Origin: Marinagarivorans sp. | Lineage (GTDB): Bacteria; Pseudomonadota; Gammaproteobacteria; Pseudomonadales; Cellvibrionaceae | DNA length: 64,000 nt | Direction of reading: 5' to 3' | Assembly: GCA_028281865.1 (NCBI GenBank) | Contig: JANQJB010000044.1 | Span: 1-64,000, forward strand | Position numbers and translations under genes: made by a program | Notes under the pieces: generated by a model | Seen by the model: only the letters and a program-made list of their open reading frames with translations | What the model was told of the DNA's origin: nothing | The model's database searches: none | Part shown: one piece after another, positions 17,253 through 26,883 of the stretch | How positions within the stretch are numbered: the stretch's first letter is position 1 | How the letters are laid out: every line of letters begins with the position of its first letter

Positions 17253-18446
17253 ATGAAACTCAATCTTAATGGAAAAGTCACTAAATTTTTACTCCTTTTA
17301 ACCGTTCTATCAGGGTTGTATTCGGTGTGTGCGCTTGCTTCAGTTAAAGCCGATACCTCCTCAAAGCTTCAAAACATAGCAGACACTATTGTTAGCTCGT
17401 TAAATGAGCGAGACCCCGATGCGTTTTGCTCTGTTCTTGATTTTGATCGTCTAGCATGGCGTTCCGCGAAAAAAGTATTTGATATAAAGACGGAACAGGA
17501 TGATTTCGTTAAAGGCCTTAAGAGCAAATCATCTCAGCTATGTGGCCGGATAACAAACAACATTAAGCTTGCCAACGGTCAGGCAAAGTTTATTCGCTTG
17601 ACCAAACGAGCTGGTAACAACAGAATTTTGGTCAGGTTAGATTTAGGTGAATCCGGCTTTGATTACCTGGAATTTCTTGTGGCACGCAAACCAAATCGTA
17701 ACTATCAGATTATTGACTGGTACCAACTAACAACCGGGCAACTGATGAGCGATACAATGGGCGCGATTTCGAGATTGATGATAGACCCGGATCCAGGTTT
17801 GTTAAAGAAGCTATTGGGTGTAAAGCAGGTTGATAAAGAAATTGTGAGCCAAATTCGCTTGATGGCAAACTTAATGCGCACCGGCAGATTTGACGAAGCT
17901 TATAACGCTTATAGTAAGATGCCTTTGCAAGTGAAAAATAAACGTATCATGATCACCTTGGGCATTACAGCTGCGAGTCGCAGCGGAGATGAAGCTAAAT
18001 ACAAAAAATTACTGGGAGAACTTGCACACCATCATGGCGATGATCCATCCGCTGCTTTTTTACTAATTGACCACTATTTTTATCAAGGTGCATGGGATAA
18101 AGTGCTTTCTTCCATAGACGCCATCGAGTCCAGATTTGGTCAGGATGGGATGACAGAATTGCTGAGAGCAAATGTGTATTTGAGCACTGAGGATTTCGCC
18201 AAACTTGAACGTCATGCAAAAAAAGCTATGGAGATTGAGCCGGATTTTGTTGATCCTTATTTTTCCTTGTCTACTGGTTATATTAATTCTGAAAACTTCC
18301 AAGATGCGGTTAAGATTTTCGATCAGCTTGTTTCTAAGTTTGGTTATAACTTTAGTAAAGAAGATTTCTTATCAGATCCTGCTTACTCTAAATTTGTCAG
18401 CTCGAAAGCATTCAAAAATTGGTCGCATATTAATGATGCTAATTAG
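17253..18446 (+). CDS. Secreted TPR-containing protein
   Basis: 397 residues with a Sec signal peptide ending near ALASVKA (residue ~33). Residues 34-190 are a mixed alpha/beta domain (DPDAFCSVLDFDRLAWRSAKK) that I do not recognise. The C-terminal half is helical repeat: AYNAYSKMPLQ, AKYKKLLGELAHHHGDDPSAAFLL, AWDKVLSSIDAIESRFG, DFAKLERHAKKAMEIEPDFVDPYFSLSTGYIN, FQDAVKIFDQL, which fits tetratricopeptide repeats. It is probably a periplasmic scaffold or binding protein. The function is unknown. Confidence 0.75.
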   Translation: MKLNLNGKVTKFLLLLTVLSGLYSVCALASVKADTSSKLQNIADTIVSSLNERDPDAFCSVLDFDRLAWRSAKKVFDIKTEQDDFVKGLKSKSSQLCGRITNNIKLANGQAKFIRLTKRAGNNRILVRLDLGESGFDYLEFLVARKPNRNYQIIDWYQLTTGQLMSDTMGAISRLMIDPDPGLLKKLLGVKQVDKEIVSQIRLMANLMRTGRFDEAYNAYSKMPLQVKNKRIMITLGITAASRSGDEAKYKKLLGELAHHHGDDPSAAFLLIDHYFYQGAWDKVLSSIDAIESRFGQDGMTELLRANVYLSTEDFAKLERHAKKAMEIEPDFVDPYFSLSTGYINSENFQDAVKIFDQLVSKFGYNFSKEDFLSDPAYSKFVSSKAFKNWSHINDAN

Positions 18447-18631
18447 GAGTTAGGCTAGGCGCACTGAACGAATCAAATGATTGTGGTAACGGATATGATC
18501 ACTTTTCGAGTATGTCAATGCTTTAAAAAATGGAGTTAATGTTAGCAAATGATGAAACCGATTAGACTCCATATGAAATATTCCTTGCCAATAACGCTTA
18601 TCTTTTACAGCAATGCGATATGGAATTATAA

Positions 18632-19078
18632 ATGAATATCCGAGAGCTAGAAGAAAAAGATTTAAATGACTTGCTAACGCTCTATAAGTATTTACACGAG
18701 AGTGATACCGAAATCAGTCAAGAAAAAGCTCATAGTGTGTGGAGCGAGGTAAAGCAAAACAATAATTTATTTTACTTCGGCGGCTTTTACGAAAATTTGT
18801 TAGTGAGTTCATGCTGTATGGCCGTTATCCCAAACTTAACTCGGGGCGGTATGCCCTATGCGCTAATAGAGAATGTTGTCACACACTTAAACTACCGTAA
18901 TAAAGGTTATGGCAGTTCCGTGCTACGCTATACGTTGGCCAAAGCATGGTCAATGGGTTGCTATAAAGTCATGCTTCTAAGTGGTCGTAAAGATCCGGCC
19001 GTACATAGGTTTTACGAGCAAGTAGGGTTTAATCGTAATGACAAAACGGCATTTGTTATTAAATGCCCAGATAAGTAA
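18632..19078 (+). CDS. GNAT-family N-acetyltransferase
   Basis: 148 residues. The core is intact: NLTRGGMPYALIENVVTH (strand 4), LNYRNKGYGSSVLRYTL (acetyl-CoA loop), WSMGCYKVMLLSGRKDPAVHRFYEQVGF (strand 5 to helix 4). The protein is the short single-domain type. It starts at ATG 18632 and ends 43 bases before the next gene, so cotranscription with the DJ-1-like gene is possible. No substrate can be assigned. Confidence 0.85.
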   Translation: MNIRELEEKDLNDLLTLYKYLHESDTEISQEKAHSVWSEVKQNNNLFYFGGFYENLLVSSCCMAVIPNLTRGGMPYALIENVVTHLNYRNKGYGSSVLRYTLAKAWSMGCYKVMLLSGRKDPAVHRFYEQVGFNRNDKTAFVIKCPDK

Positions 19079-19121
19079 TACTACGTGGTTCCGCTAAGTT
19101 GAGTGTCATGAGGGTCTTCTA

Positions 19122-19706
19122 TTGAATATCGGAATATATATTTACGAAAATGCAGAAGTGCTAGACTTTTCTGGCCCGTTTGAAGTATTTTCAACAGCTA
19201 GCAGGTTCTCTAATCCTGAAGGTTTATTTAACGTTTTCCTGGTGGCTGAAGAGCGGCTTCCTGTTATTGCTAGAGGTGGTTTTAGCGTAAATCCTCACTA
19301 CGATATTAATAAGCACCCTAACATTGATGTATTGGTGGTTGTTGGTGGCATTCATACTGATGAAATGAAAAAGGCCAAGGTATTAAATTGGGTGGCAAGC
19401 GTTTCAGAAAAAGCTAAGCTCGTTGCTTCAGTTTGTACCGGGGCATTTATTCTCGCCGAAGCAGGCTTAATTTCGGGCCTTGATGTCACGACTCACTGGG
19501 AGGACATTGAGGATCTGCGTCAATCTTATCCCGACCTCAATGTTATCGAATCTCAGCGTTGGGTTGATACTGGCAAGTTTGTTACATCGGGTGGTATTTC
19601 AGCAGGTATTGATATGAGCCTTCATTTGGTATCAAGACTTGCGAGCCTTGAGCTAGCGGAAAGAACGGCGAGACAAATGGAATTCGATTGGCGGAAAAAC
19701 TCGTAA
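19122..19706 (+). CDS. DJ-1/PfpI superfamily protein, isonitrile hydratase-like
   Basis: 194 residues of a class I glutamine amidotransferase-like fold. The nucleophile elbow is ASVCTGAFILAEAGL with Cys 105, and the downstream TTHWEDIEDLR and VTSGGISAGIDMSLHLV segments match the GlxA/isonitrile-hydratase branch rather than peptidase PfpI. No AraC DNA-binding tail follows, so it is a stand-alone domain. It starts with TTG at 19122, seven bases after GAGGG; no in-frame ATG gives a full N-terminal strand. The reaction is uncertain: hydratase, glyoxalase-like or ligand-sensing roles all exist in the family. Confidence 0.85.
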   Translation: MNIGIYIYENAEVLDFSGPFEVFSTASRFSNPEGLFNVFLVAEERLPVIARGGFSVNPHYDINKHPNIDVLVVVGGIHTDEMKKAKVLNWVASVSEKAKLVASVCTGAFILAEAGLISGLDVTTHWEDIEDLRQSYPDLNVIESQRWVDTGKFVTSGGISAGIDMSLHLVSRLASLELAERTARQMEFDWRKNS

Positions 19707-19797
19707 TATGCGACCAAAGCGCAAACTTATTCTAGAACATATAAACGCTGTGTGTTTTAACCTAGTGTTATTCTAAGTTGAAAACGAGGGATAGATA

Positions 19798-20367
19798 ATG
19801 AGAAAAGTTATTTTTATTTTTTGCTTTTGGTCAGCTGGTTGTTTAGCTTTGAGTGAGGCGCAGCGTGGATATATAGCACAAGCCAGTGAAGCGGCGCCTT
19901 CTCATATTACAAACGACGCTACTTATATGGACTTTAAAGACGGCCGGTTCGTTAAAATAAAAACCGGGAAGAATAACTTTACATGTCTCGTGGTTCATGA
20001 GCCGAAAGGTCGATTTGAACCCTCGTGTTTTAACGATGAAGCGGTTCGAACAATTTTGCCCGCATATGAGATGCATATGAAGCTACTGTATCAGGGTCTT
20101 TCGTATGAGAAGACATACGAGGCCTTAGATAAAGCTTTTAAGAATGGTAAGCTGCCAACGGCAGAAACGGGAGCTTTAGTTTATATGATGTCGCCAAATA
20201 ATAAGTTTTATCACGATGGTAAACTTTCGCACAGTCCTGTGCATCAAATGTATTTTTATCCTAAGTTAGAGGACAAGGTTTTTTCCTTGGGTGAGGGACC
20301 AGTATTTCTCTGGCAAGGATTTCCGCATCTTTCGGCTTTAATTGTTACTGTTCCGGCAGTAGATTAG
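19798..20367 (+). CDS. Secreted hypothetical protein
   Basis: 189 residues with a signal peptide (VIFIFCFWSAGCLALS; the Cys may make it a lipoprotein, but the following LALSEAQ fits cleavage at Ala better). The mature part has two further cysteines (FTCLVV, PSCFND), about 18 residues apart, which could form a disulfide. Helical segments (PAYEMHMKLLYQGLSYEKTYEALDKAF) alternate with short strands. I do not recognise a family. GAGGGATAGATA precedes the ATG. It converges on the DUF3160 gene. Confidence 0.6.
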   Translation: MRKVIFIFCFWSAGCLALSEAQRGYIAQASEAAPSHITNDATYMDFKDGRFVKIKTGKNNFTCLVVHEPKGRFEPSCFNDEAVRTILPAYEMHMKLLYQGLSYEKTYEALDKAFKNGKLPTAETGALVYMMSPNNKFYHDGKLSHSPVHQMYFYPKLEDKVFSLGEGPVFLWQGFPHLSALIVTVPAVD

Positions 20368-20469
20368 TAGTAAATAAGCTCGAAGAACAATCAATTAACC
20401 GGATGTTCTCCATGGTAGAAGCCGTAGTATAAATAGTATAAAAAGCTCAGTAAAAATTCTAAATTACTT

Positions 20470-22779
20470 TCACTGCGCAATTAAATCGCTCATCCAACTT
20501 ACCTCATCAATTGGTCCCTGCTCCAGCATATTGGACCACTCTTTGTCAGTATGTCGGTGAAAATCTGTGGTTGTTAATTCGTGATATCCGAAGGCCATAC
20601 CGACAAAAGCTTTCGGACCAGTGCAGGTATTGGCAGTGGTGATAAACAAGCGCGGATAACCAGTAGCAACGTGTTTAACATAACCAACGGTATTACCGGT
20701 TTGATCTGTTGGCGCGGTGTGCACATCTGCAATTGTTGGATCAAACGTTACGGCTTTGACGGGGTCACCGTAATAGAGTTTGCCATACCAGCCGTCTGGT
20801 ATAGGTATTTGAAAACAACCCTCAAAACCTTGCTCTATGCGGACAGCATCGTTAATAAATGCGAGCTGTGCTTCCGTATGCGGTAAGCCTTGGCGCTGAT
20901 TTTCCGCCATGCCTTCAAGCATTTCCGCAGTGACTAATAAGTTATCAAAGTAGGTTTTTATCGTTGCAGCGATATACTCTGCATCTCCCTCTGCCAGCTG
21001 ACCAAGCTCCAAGCCTTTAATTGCATAGTTTCGAATTGCTCGGAAAAACTCTGGATACGGTTCCACGTACGCATCGGGAAATTCGCAACCTTGCGAACCG
21101 CTATAGGATTGTTTAGCGTATAGAATTGTGTCGTGACGTAATTGCGCCCACGAAGCTAATTGCGTATTTAAGAGTCTGCGTCCCCACTGTTCGGTGGCGG
21201 CAATTTCTGGCAGCCCTGCTTCAAGCTCGTCTGTGAAGTTTTGCGGTGGTGAGAGTTTTCGCAACGCCGTTAACCACATGTTGTAAAGGTTCTTGTTCCA
21301 ATAATCTTCTTCGTGGGCATCAACCAAAGTGCGCATTTTATTTAATGCATTTGGCAAAGCGTCCCATCTTTCAAGATCTTCCTCTAGTAGAGTTGCCGCA
21401 TGATTATTTCCAAGTGCAGCATATGCGGCGTCGAAAGCCTCGGGCAATAAACGTATATCATTATTACCGGCGTTGGGTGCAAGGCGGTCGAAAACCGTGT
21501 TACTAAAAACTTCAGAATCGACAATATAACGCTGGCCGAATAGTGCAAAGCTTCGGTTTAGTGGAAGTCCGCCTGCTTGACTTGCTTCAATAAAAATAAA
21601 ATGGCTCGCAATCCTTTGTTTACCGTAGCCGCCGTCTATTATCATTTGCGCGGCCGTTTGGTCATCTGCATTTTGGGCAGAGTTTAAATTGCCAAAGTCG
21701 TCCACTAATGCGCCGACTTGAGGTAATGTCATGTAATCGCTTTCACCGACAAAAGCTTCGATAGTGCGATCAATTTTCTGCCATAGCGTGAGCGTTTGCT
21801 CGTCAAACAAACTGTGCAGAGCCAGCATGGCATCGTATTGTCGGCGGTGGAACATTTGTGAGCCATCACTTTGTGTTTCCAGTAAGCGAAAGTCGATGCG
21901 CCCGAGCCACATCATCGCACGAAAGTAACCTGATAAACCAAAAGTTGTGTAGTGACCACGCGGCCTAAATTGTGAAAAGTCGACTTTCCGAGGCGCGCCA
22001 AACAAATAAATATTTCTTAGCCCCTGAGCTTTTTTTGCGCCGTCAAATAATGCCTTAATATCTTTTGCAGCACCTGCATTTGGCGTAGACACGATTTTGT
22101 CATGCAATAGTGAATGTGCCGTTCCAAAATAGATAGTTAAATCTTTTTGAGTTTCTTCTGATAAATTACTGTCATCAATTTTGTCGATTAACTGGGTAAA
22201 TAAACTATCTAGCTGCTGAAAAAGTAAGGCGCTTTCCATGCTTTGAAGAATGTCATCATAGGAACGGTGTACAGTGTCCATTATTGCATCTGCACTTACA
22301 TATACTGGAAGGTGGGCTTCGTAAATCGCGGCATAGCCTCGAATAAATGTATGAAATTTGTGACGGTTTGATAGCATAAATCCCTGTTTTTCAAATATGC
22401 TTAATTCCGTTTCCGTCATAGCTAAATCTGAACCTTGAATTAAGTTGAAGTTAGCCGCTTCGCTCGGTGAATAACTCAACTGAGTAATATGTTCCACAGC
22501 GCTTTGTTGCAAAAGTTCTGAGGCTGTAATAGTAGCTTCATTATTGAGCTGTGATTTAAGTTGCTTAAATTGAGCTGTATCGGTACTGGGTGCAATTAGA
22601 TTAAGCTGGACGGGCTCTGGCTGATTTATTACCACTCCGCTGCTGGAAGAACTACTAGAAGAGCTGCTAGGGTTAGATCCCACTGGCTGTTGTTTCTCGC
22701 CGCTTCCGCCTCCGCAGGCACTTAAGCCAATTAGTGTGGCGAGTAATAATGCTCTTAAAACCTGTGACGCGTTTAACAT
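20470..22779 (-). CDS. DUF3160 lipoprotein with poly-Ser linker
   Basis: 769 residues. It starts with a lipoprotein signal (lipobox LSAC), then a short Gly/Ser-rich tether with a ten-serine run, then a large DUF3160 domain, recognised by a FMLSNRHKFHTFIRGYAAIYE-like segment and the block PVYVSADAIMDTVHRSYDDIL. The bulk is helical with several Trp/His-rich stretches (YYGDPVKAVTFDPTIADVHT near the end). It is exposed in the outer membrane or periplasm. The biochemical function of DUF3160 is not established to my knowledge. The serine linker is a trait of Cellvibrionaceae surface proteins. It is monocistronic. Confidence 0.8.
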   Translation of the reverse strand: MLNASQVLRALLLATLIGLSACGGGSGEKQQPVGSNPSSSSSSSSSSGVVINQPEPVQLNLIAPSTDTAQFKQLKSQLNNEATITASELLQQSAVEHITQLSYSPSEAANFNLIQGSDLAMTETELSIFEKQGFMLSNRHKFHTFIRGYAAIYEAHLPVYVSADAIMDTVHRSYDDILQSMESALLFQQLDSLFTQLIDKIDDSNLSEETQKDLTIYFGTAHSLLHDKIVSTPNAGAAKDIKALFDGAKKAQGLRNIYLFGAPRKVDFSQFRPRGHYTTFGLSGYFRAMMWLGRIDFRLLETQSDGSQMFHRRQYDAMLALHSLFDEQTLTLWQKIDRTIEAFVGESDYMTLPQVGALVDDFGNLNSAQNADDQTAAQMIIDGGYGKQRIASHFIFIEASQAGGLPLNRSFALFGQRYIVDSEVFSNTVFDRLAPNAGNNDIRLLPEAFDAAYAALGNNHAATLLEEDLERWDALPNALNKMRTLVDAHEEDYWNKNLYNMWLTALRKLSPPQNFTDELEAGLPEIAATEQWGRRLLNTQLASWAQLRHDTILYAKQSYSGSQGCEFPDAYVEPYPEFFRAIRNYAIKGLELGQLAEGDAEYIAATIKTYFDNLLVTAEMLEGMAENQRQGLPHTEAQLAFINDAVRIEQGFEGCFQIPIPDGWYGKLYYGDPVKAVTFDPTIADVHTAPTDQTGNTVGYVKHVATGYPRLFITTANTCTGPKAFVGMAFGYHELTTTDFHRHTDKEWSNMLEQGPIDEVSWMSDLIAQ

Positions 22780-23115
22780 TGAGCTTTGCTCCTGCGAGAA
22801 TTATGATTGTTGTTTCGTAAAAAATAGCATAGGCATATTGTCGGTTAAATTGCGGGAGAAAGGATTTGCGAATAAGCAGGTGTTTTTAAAAATTTTAATG
22901 CCTATAGGGAAAAAATACGTAATTCTACGCATATGCTTTAGGTTAGCAGGTATGCTACGTAATAATACGATTTGGAAGTGTAGTCATCTAGTGTGCTTAA
23001 AATGCAATAGATGTTTAATCATGCGCTAATGCGATATCATTGTTGCTAGTAGGAAACCTTGGGTTCTCCTCCACGTAATGAACTTTATATATGGTCAGAT
23101 TTTAAGGGAAGCTTT
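22780..23115. other. Divergent intergenic region
   Basis: About 335 bases between the divergent DUF3160 and DUF2059/PDZ genes. An open frame on the plus strand (22736-23029) has unlikely Cys-rich composition and no ribosome site, and I reject it. The region presumably holds two promoters; no strong repeat is visible. Confidence 0.45.
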
Positions 23116-23931
23116 ATGAAGGTGTACGTTACTCTTGTTTCGCTAATATTGTTTACAAACGTTTATGCAAACGAAAAGATTGATTTCATAATTGAAACGC
23201 TAGAATATGAACAAGGTTTTACGCAAACCCTAGGTGAGTTGTACTCTCCACTGGCAGCGCGTCCAGAAATTGATGATGGAAGCGAAGCTTCGGAAATGAT
23301 GCGGAGACATGCATCTGAAGATTCAAATATTTATAACAAGTATTTTAACTGGGAGAATCTCCGACCCGAGATTGTCCTAGCAATCGAAAAGGCCTATACC
23401 CCTTCAGAAATCGACGTACTTTATAAATTTCTCAAAACTGAAGAGGGTCGTTCGGTTTATAAAAAAATGGAAAAAGTGGGGGAGTTATTTGCGCATTCAT
23501 TGTCGGATATAACTAAGTTATATATGCAAGAGATGCAAATTCTGGACGAGCGGCAGAGTAAAGAGCTTGAGGAATTGATTGCAAAAGCTGAAAAAGAACA
23601 AAAAGCTGTCAATAAAAACAAGCTTGCGGAGCAAGAGTCTCAGGAAGTCAGGATTAGCGATGTTGTTCGATTTAGCGTCGCTACGGAAAATGGAGAGATG
23701 GTCGGATACAATGTTCGCCCTGGTTCAAGAAATGATCTTTACAAACGGTCTGCTTTTCAAGACGGTGATCTTGTGACCGCACTCAATGGGATTCAGATAA
23801 ATGGGCCAAGTAAAATCAAAGAGGTTTACCATATGCTGAAAACCGTTAAACAAATTCATGTCGAAGTTGTTCGTAAAGGAAAGAATAAAGACTTTGTTAT
23901 CGATCTACTGGAATTGGAAAATAGTAATTGA
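23116..23931 (+). CDS. Periplasmic DUF2059-like protein with C-terminal PDZ domain
   Basis: 271 residues from ATG 23116, chosen because AAGGGAAGC and then a clean signal peptide (MKVYVTLVSLILFTNVYA) surround it; upstream codons are open but uninformative. Residues ~25-150 are helical, and YTPSEIDVLYKFLKTEEGRSVYKKM fits DUF2059. A charged coiled coil follows (ELEELIAKAEKEQKAVNK). The last ~90 residues resemble the GspC-type PDZ domain (GYNVRPGSRNDLYKRSAFQ, then DGDLVTALNGIQI). In type II secretion GspC this domain helps to recruit substrates or secretin; here it is on a soluble periplasmic protein and no secretion genes are nearby. Confidence 0.7.
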   Translation: MKVYVTLVSLILFTNVYANEKIDFIIETLEYEQGFTQTLGELYSPLAARPEIDDGSEASEMMRRHASEDSNIYNKYFNWENLRPEIVLAIEKAYTPSEIDVLYKFLKTEEGRSVYKKMEKVGELFAHSLSDITKLYMQEMQILDERQSKELEELIAKAEKEQKAVNKNKLAEQESQEVRISDVVRFSVATENGEMVGYNVRPGSRNDLYKRSAFQDGDLVTALNGIQINGPSKIKEVYHMLKTVKQIHVEVVRKGKNKDFVIDLLELENSN

Positions 23932-24024
23932 TAGGGAATAACCAACAAGCACGATCTTAAGGCCGATATTTTTTTGTTGCGCTCTAAGTAAACATGCTAT
24001 GGGAATTGATACATCGGAGATCAA

Positions 24025-24083
24025 AAAAGCTTCGTCTAGGTACAGTTCGTCTAATTACAGAGAGTGTATTAGACGAAGCTTTT
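24025..24083. terminator. Bidirectional hairpin with alternative pairings
   Basis: Arm AAAAGCTTCGTCTA (24025-24038) pairs perfectly with TAGACGAAGCTTTT (24070-24083). A second copy of part of the left arm, TTCGTCTAAT (24045-24054), can pair instead with ATTAGACGAA (24068-24077). It sits between convergent genes and the minus-strand reading ends in six T residues, so it likely terminates both transcripts. Confidence 0.65.
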
Positions 24084-24126
24084 CAACTTCCTAATTAAAA
24101 GTACTTGGGAATTAATTTCTTTTCAA

Positions 24127-25830
24127 TCACCCGAGCCAGAAGCTGAAGTATAAATACATACTCAATACAAGTCCGCCGACAATTAGAGTCAAAATAATAT
24201 CGTACTTGTCCCAGCTCTCGCGAATTTCTTTTTTATCCTCAGCCGATAATGTTGGATACGTAATCCCGGCGATTTGTTCTTCCGAAGCAGGTTTCGTAAA
24301 GAACGATACCGTTACGACAATTGTCACGCTAATGATTAATAATGCGCCAGAATAATAAAGGAAATTAAAGCGTGCTAAATTCGCCATAAAGCCTGGTTCA
24401 AAACCGACGTTGTCAGCATAGGCTTCTATACAGAGTTTAACCACGCCAAGTGCAACACCAATTAATAAGCCGAGGAAAGCGCCTTGCGCGGTGGTGCGTT
24501 TCCAGAATAGACCGAGCAAAAATACCGCAGTAATTGGAGGAGCGAGATAACCTTGTACGGCCTGTAAGTATTTATAAATACCGCCACCCGCCATGTTATA
24601 CATAATGGGAATCCACATGAGGCCCGCGCCCACAACGCAAACAGTAGCGATGCGGCCAACAAATACCAAGTGTTTTTCTGTCATGCCAGGGCGAAGTTTT
24701 TCGTAGATGTCGACGGTAAATAAAGTCGCGCATGAATTAAATAAAGAGGCCAGCGAACTCATCAGTGCTGAAAGTAAACCCGCGACTACAAGCCCACGCA
24801 TACCCTCCGGCAGCAGGCTTGTCACCATGGTAGCGAAAACTTGGTCGCCGTCGATGCCGCCGTCTTTAGTAGGAATTAACATCAGGCCTTTCTCGTGCAG
24901 CGCCCAGCCGATCAAGCCCGGTACCAGGAAAATCAATACTGGCCAAACTTTTAAGAAACCGCCAAACAACGCGCCGCGGCGTGCTTCTTTTAAGTTCTTA
25001 GCGGCAAGCGTGCGCTGAATAATGTATTGGTCTGTACACCAATACCAAATGCCAATCACAGGCGAGGCAATCAAAATACCGAGCCAAGGAAAATCACCAT
25101 TTGCATACCAAGGGACATCGGGGTCGCCAGTGCTTAACGGGCGCCAAAGCGCGAAGTTGTCGGCGTTTTCAGAAGCCATAGCTCTCAGCTCATCCCAACC
25201 GCCGAGCTGCCCCAGGCCAATGATTGTGATAAAAATCGAACCGAGCAAAAGGACTAAGGCTTGCGCCACTTCAGTGTACATAACTGCGCGTAAGCCACCG
25301 AAAACGGTATAGACTCCGGTTAGCAATACGGTTGTTATTGCGCCGACCCAAAATGCATTTTCTGGAGTGCCAAAAGTGTCGGGTAGCAGAGTCATAAAAA
25401 CGAGCGCACCAGCGTAGACAGTTACCGAGACTTTTGTCAGAACGTAGGCGAGCAAACTAACGAGAGTTAATACCCAACGTGTGCGGCTGTCGAACCGCCG
25501 TTCGAGAAATTCCGGCATCGTGAAAACGCCAGATTTGTAGTAGAAAGGTACAAAGACCCAAGCCAGTAATATCATGACCCAGGCATGTAGCTCCCAGTGG
25601 GCCATGGCCATTCCGCTAGCGGCACCTTGTCCCGCTAGACCGACAATATGCTCAGAGCCGATATTGGATGCAAATAAAGAAGCTCCCACGACATACCAAG
25701 CAGCATGACGCCCGGCCAAAAAATAATCAGCGGTTGTTTGTTGTTTTTGTGCTGACCAGTAAACGATGCCGCACAGCCCACCAAAATAAATGGCGACAAT
25801 GATCCAGTCGATCATCGACATTGTACTCAT
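24127..25830 (-). CDS. Sodium:solute symporter (SSS), sugar type (vSGLT-like)
   Basis: 567 residues with about 14 hydrophobic helices. Family landmarks include the N-terminal TTADYFLAGRHAAWYVVGAS, the sodium-site region ASNIGSEHIVGLAGQGAASG, PFYYKSGVFTMPEFLERRF and GGLRAVMYTEVAQALVLL. The overall pattern, with WYWCTDQYIIQRTLAAKNLKEARRG, matches the glucose/galactose branch (SglT) of SSS rather than proline or pantothenate carriers. It would import a sugar with Na+ across the inner membrane. AAAGGGTG is seven bases before the ATG. It is monocistronic, with no sugar catabolic genes nearby, so the substrate is an inference. Confidence 0.92.
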   Translation of the reverse strand: MSTMSMIDWIIVAIYFGGLCGIVYWSAQKQQTTADYFLAGRHAAWYVVGASLFASNIGSEHIVGLAGQGAASGMAMAHWELHAWVMILLAWVFVPFYYKSGVFTMPEFLERRFDSRTRWVLTLVSLLAYVLTKVSVTVYAGALVFMTLLPDTFGTPENAFWVGAITTVLLTGVYTVFGGLRAVMYTEVAQALVLLLGSIFITIIGLGQLGGWDELRAMASENADNFALWRPLSTGDPDVPWYANGDFPWLGILIASPVIGIWYWCTDQYIIQRTLAAKNLKEARRGALFGGFLKVWPVLIFLVPGLIGWALHEKGLMLIPTKDGGIDGDQVFATMVTSLLPEGMRGLVVAGLLSALMSSLASLFNSCATLFTVDIYEKLRPGMTEKHLVFVGRIATVCVVGAGLMWIPIMYNMAGGGIYKYLQAVQGYLAPPITAVFLLGLFWKRTTAQGAFLGLLIGVALGVVKLCIEAYADNVGFEPGFMANLARFNFLYYSGALLIISVTIVVTVSFFTKPASEEQIAGITYPTLSAEDKKEIRESWDKYDIILTLIVGGLVLSMYLYFSFWLG

Positions 25831-26074
25831 AATGTTTCACCCTTTGATTTTTCTGTCTTTTTAGAAGGTGATGCTGAGGGGCAAATATGAACAAAGTTTG
25901 AGCAATTATGCTGGGTTTGCCCGCCTCGATCAGCTCACCATCCCGTTTTGTTCTACCTCAACGCGCGGGGTGAGCCATTATCAACTAAGTTTCAAGGCTA
26001 AGTCCAAAAATTTTATTGGGTTTGCAACAGTGCTCAAAGCATTGCTTAGTAGGTGGTTAATAGCTCGAATGGGC

Positions 26075-26743
26075 CTATCGGGTGGTATATTCGAATAACC
26101 AGAAGTTTTCCAATTGGAGAAATTGCGGCTGTTCGCCGCTTTCGGCCACCAATTCGAGTAACTCCTCGCGTGAAGGAAAGTTTTTGAGAACGCGGTATGT
26201 TTGGCCGTTATCCAAGGCCCTATCTTGGTAGGTATTTCCGTCTTCATCTGTATAAGAAATTGGAAGCCGCGAACACTGGGCGTGGGAATTATCTAAAAAT
26301 ATGACACGAGCGCCGTTGCCTACTAATTGATAAATACTGTCGATAAAACACTTTAATTTATTTTTTGGCACATGTGAAAGCCACAGCCCGGCAAACACTG
26401 CGTTAAATTCGCCGTCTAAGCTAGCAAGTGCATAGGCATCTAATTCTTTTGTCTGAACAGGTATCTTGAGAGGTCGGCTATGGATTTGCTTCAGCGCGCC
26501 AGCGGTTGAATCAATCGCCAATATTGATTTTGCAGTATTGGCAATATGTTGAGTCCAATACCCTGTACCGGCTGCAATTTCTAACACATCCAAGTTGATA
26601 AGTTGCGCGGGAATGTGCGCTTCCAAATAGCGCAAGTCTTTTTGTCGTTCGGGGTAGGAATACACCTTATCGTAAATCGGTGCGCGCTCACGGTAATAAG
26701 ATAACATTTCGCTATCGTTTGTCTTGTTGCCGGGAGTTGTCAT
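26075..26743 (-). CDS. Class I SAM-dependent methyltransferase
   Basis: 222 residues with the classical motifs: motif I VLEIAAGTGYWTQHIA, motif post-I ILAIDSTAGAL, and FNAVFAGLWLSHVPKNKL (motif IV region), followed by GARVIFLDNSHA. The N-terminal MLSYYRERAPIYDKVYSYPERQ is typical of small-molecule methyltransferases with a UbiE-like lid. The substrate cannot be told from the sequence. It is divergent from the cobalamin riboswitch locus and 244 bases upstream of the symporter gene on the same strand. Confidence 0.85.
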   Translation of the reverse strand: MTTPGNKTNDSEMLSYYRERAPIYDKVYSYPERQKDLRYLEAHIPAQLINLDVLEIAAGTGYWTQHIANTAKSILAIDSTAGALKQIHSRPLKIPVQTKELDAYALASLDGEFNAVFAGLWLSHVPKNKLKCFIDSIYQLVGNGARVIFLDNSHAQCSRLPISYTDEDGNTYQDRALDNGQTYRVLKNFPSREELLELVAESGEQPQFLQLENFWLFEYTTR

Positions 26744-26883
26744 ATATGTAAGCCTTTGTGAGCACTGAACTATTTCTTAGATAAAACTTTCTGAGCTACT
26801 TTGGTTGCAGTTGCGTTAGTTCCGCTGGCTATAGGTATTACTTGAGATTCTAGCAGTTAGGCGTTAGCATGCCCACGCATTTT

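Noticed and set aside
22736-23029. Plus-strand frame across the start of the DUF3160 gene
   Set aside because: It begins antisense to the signal peptide of a strong gene, is Cys-rich without pattern, and has no ribosome site.
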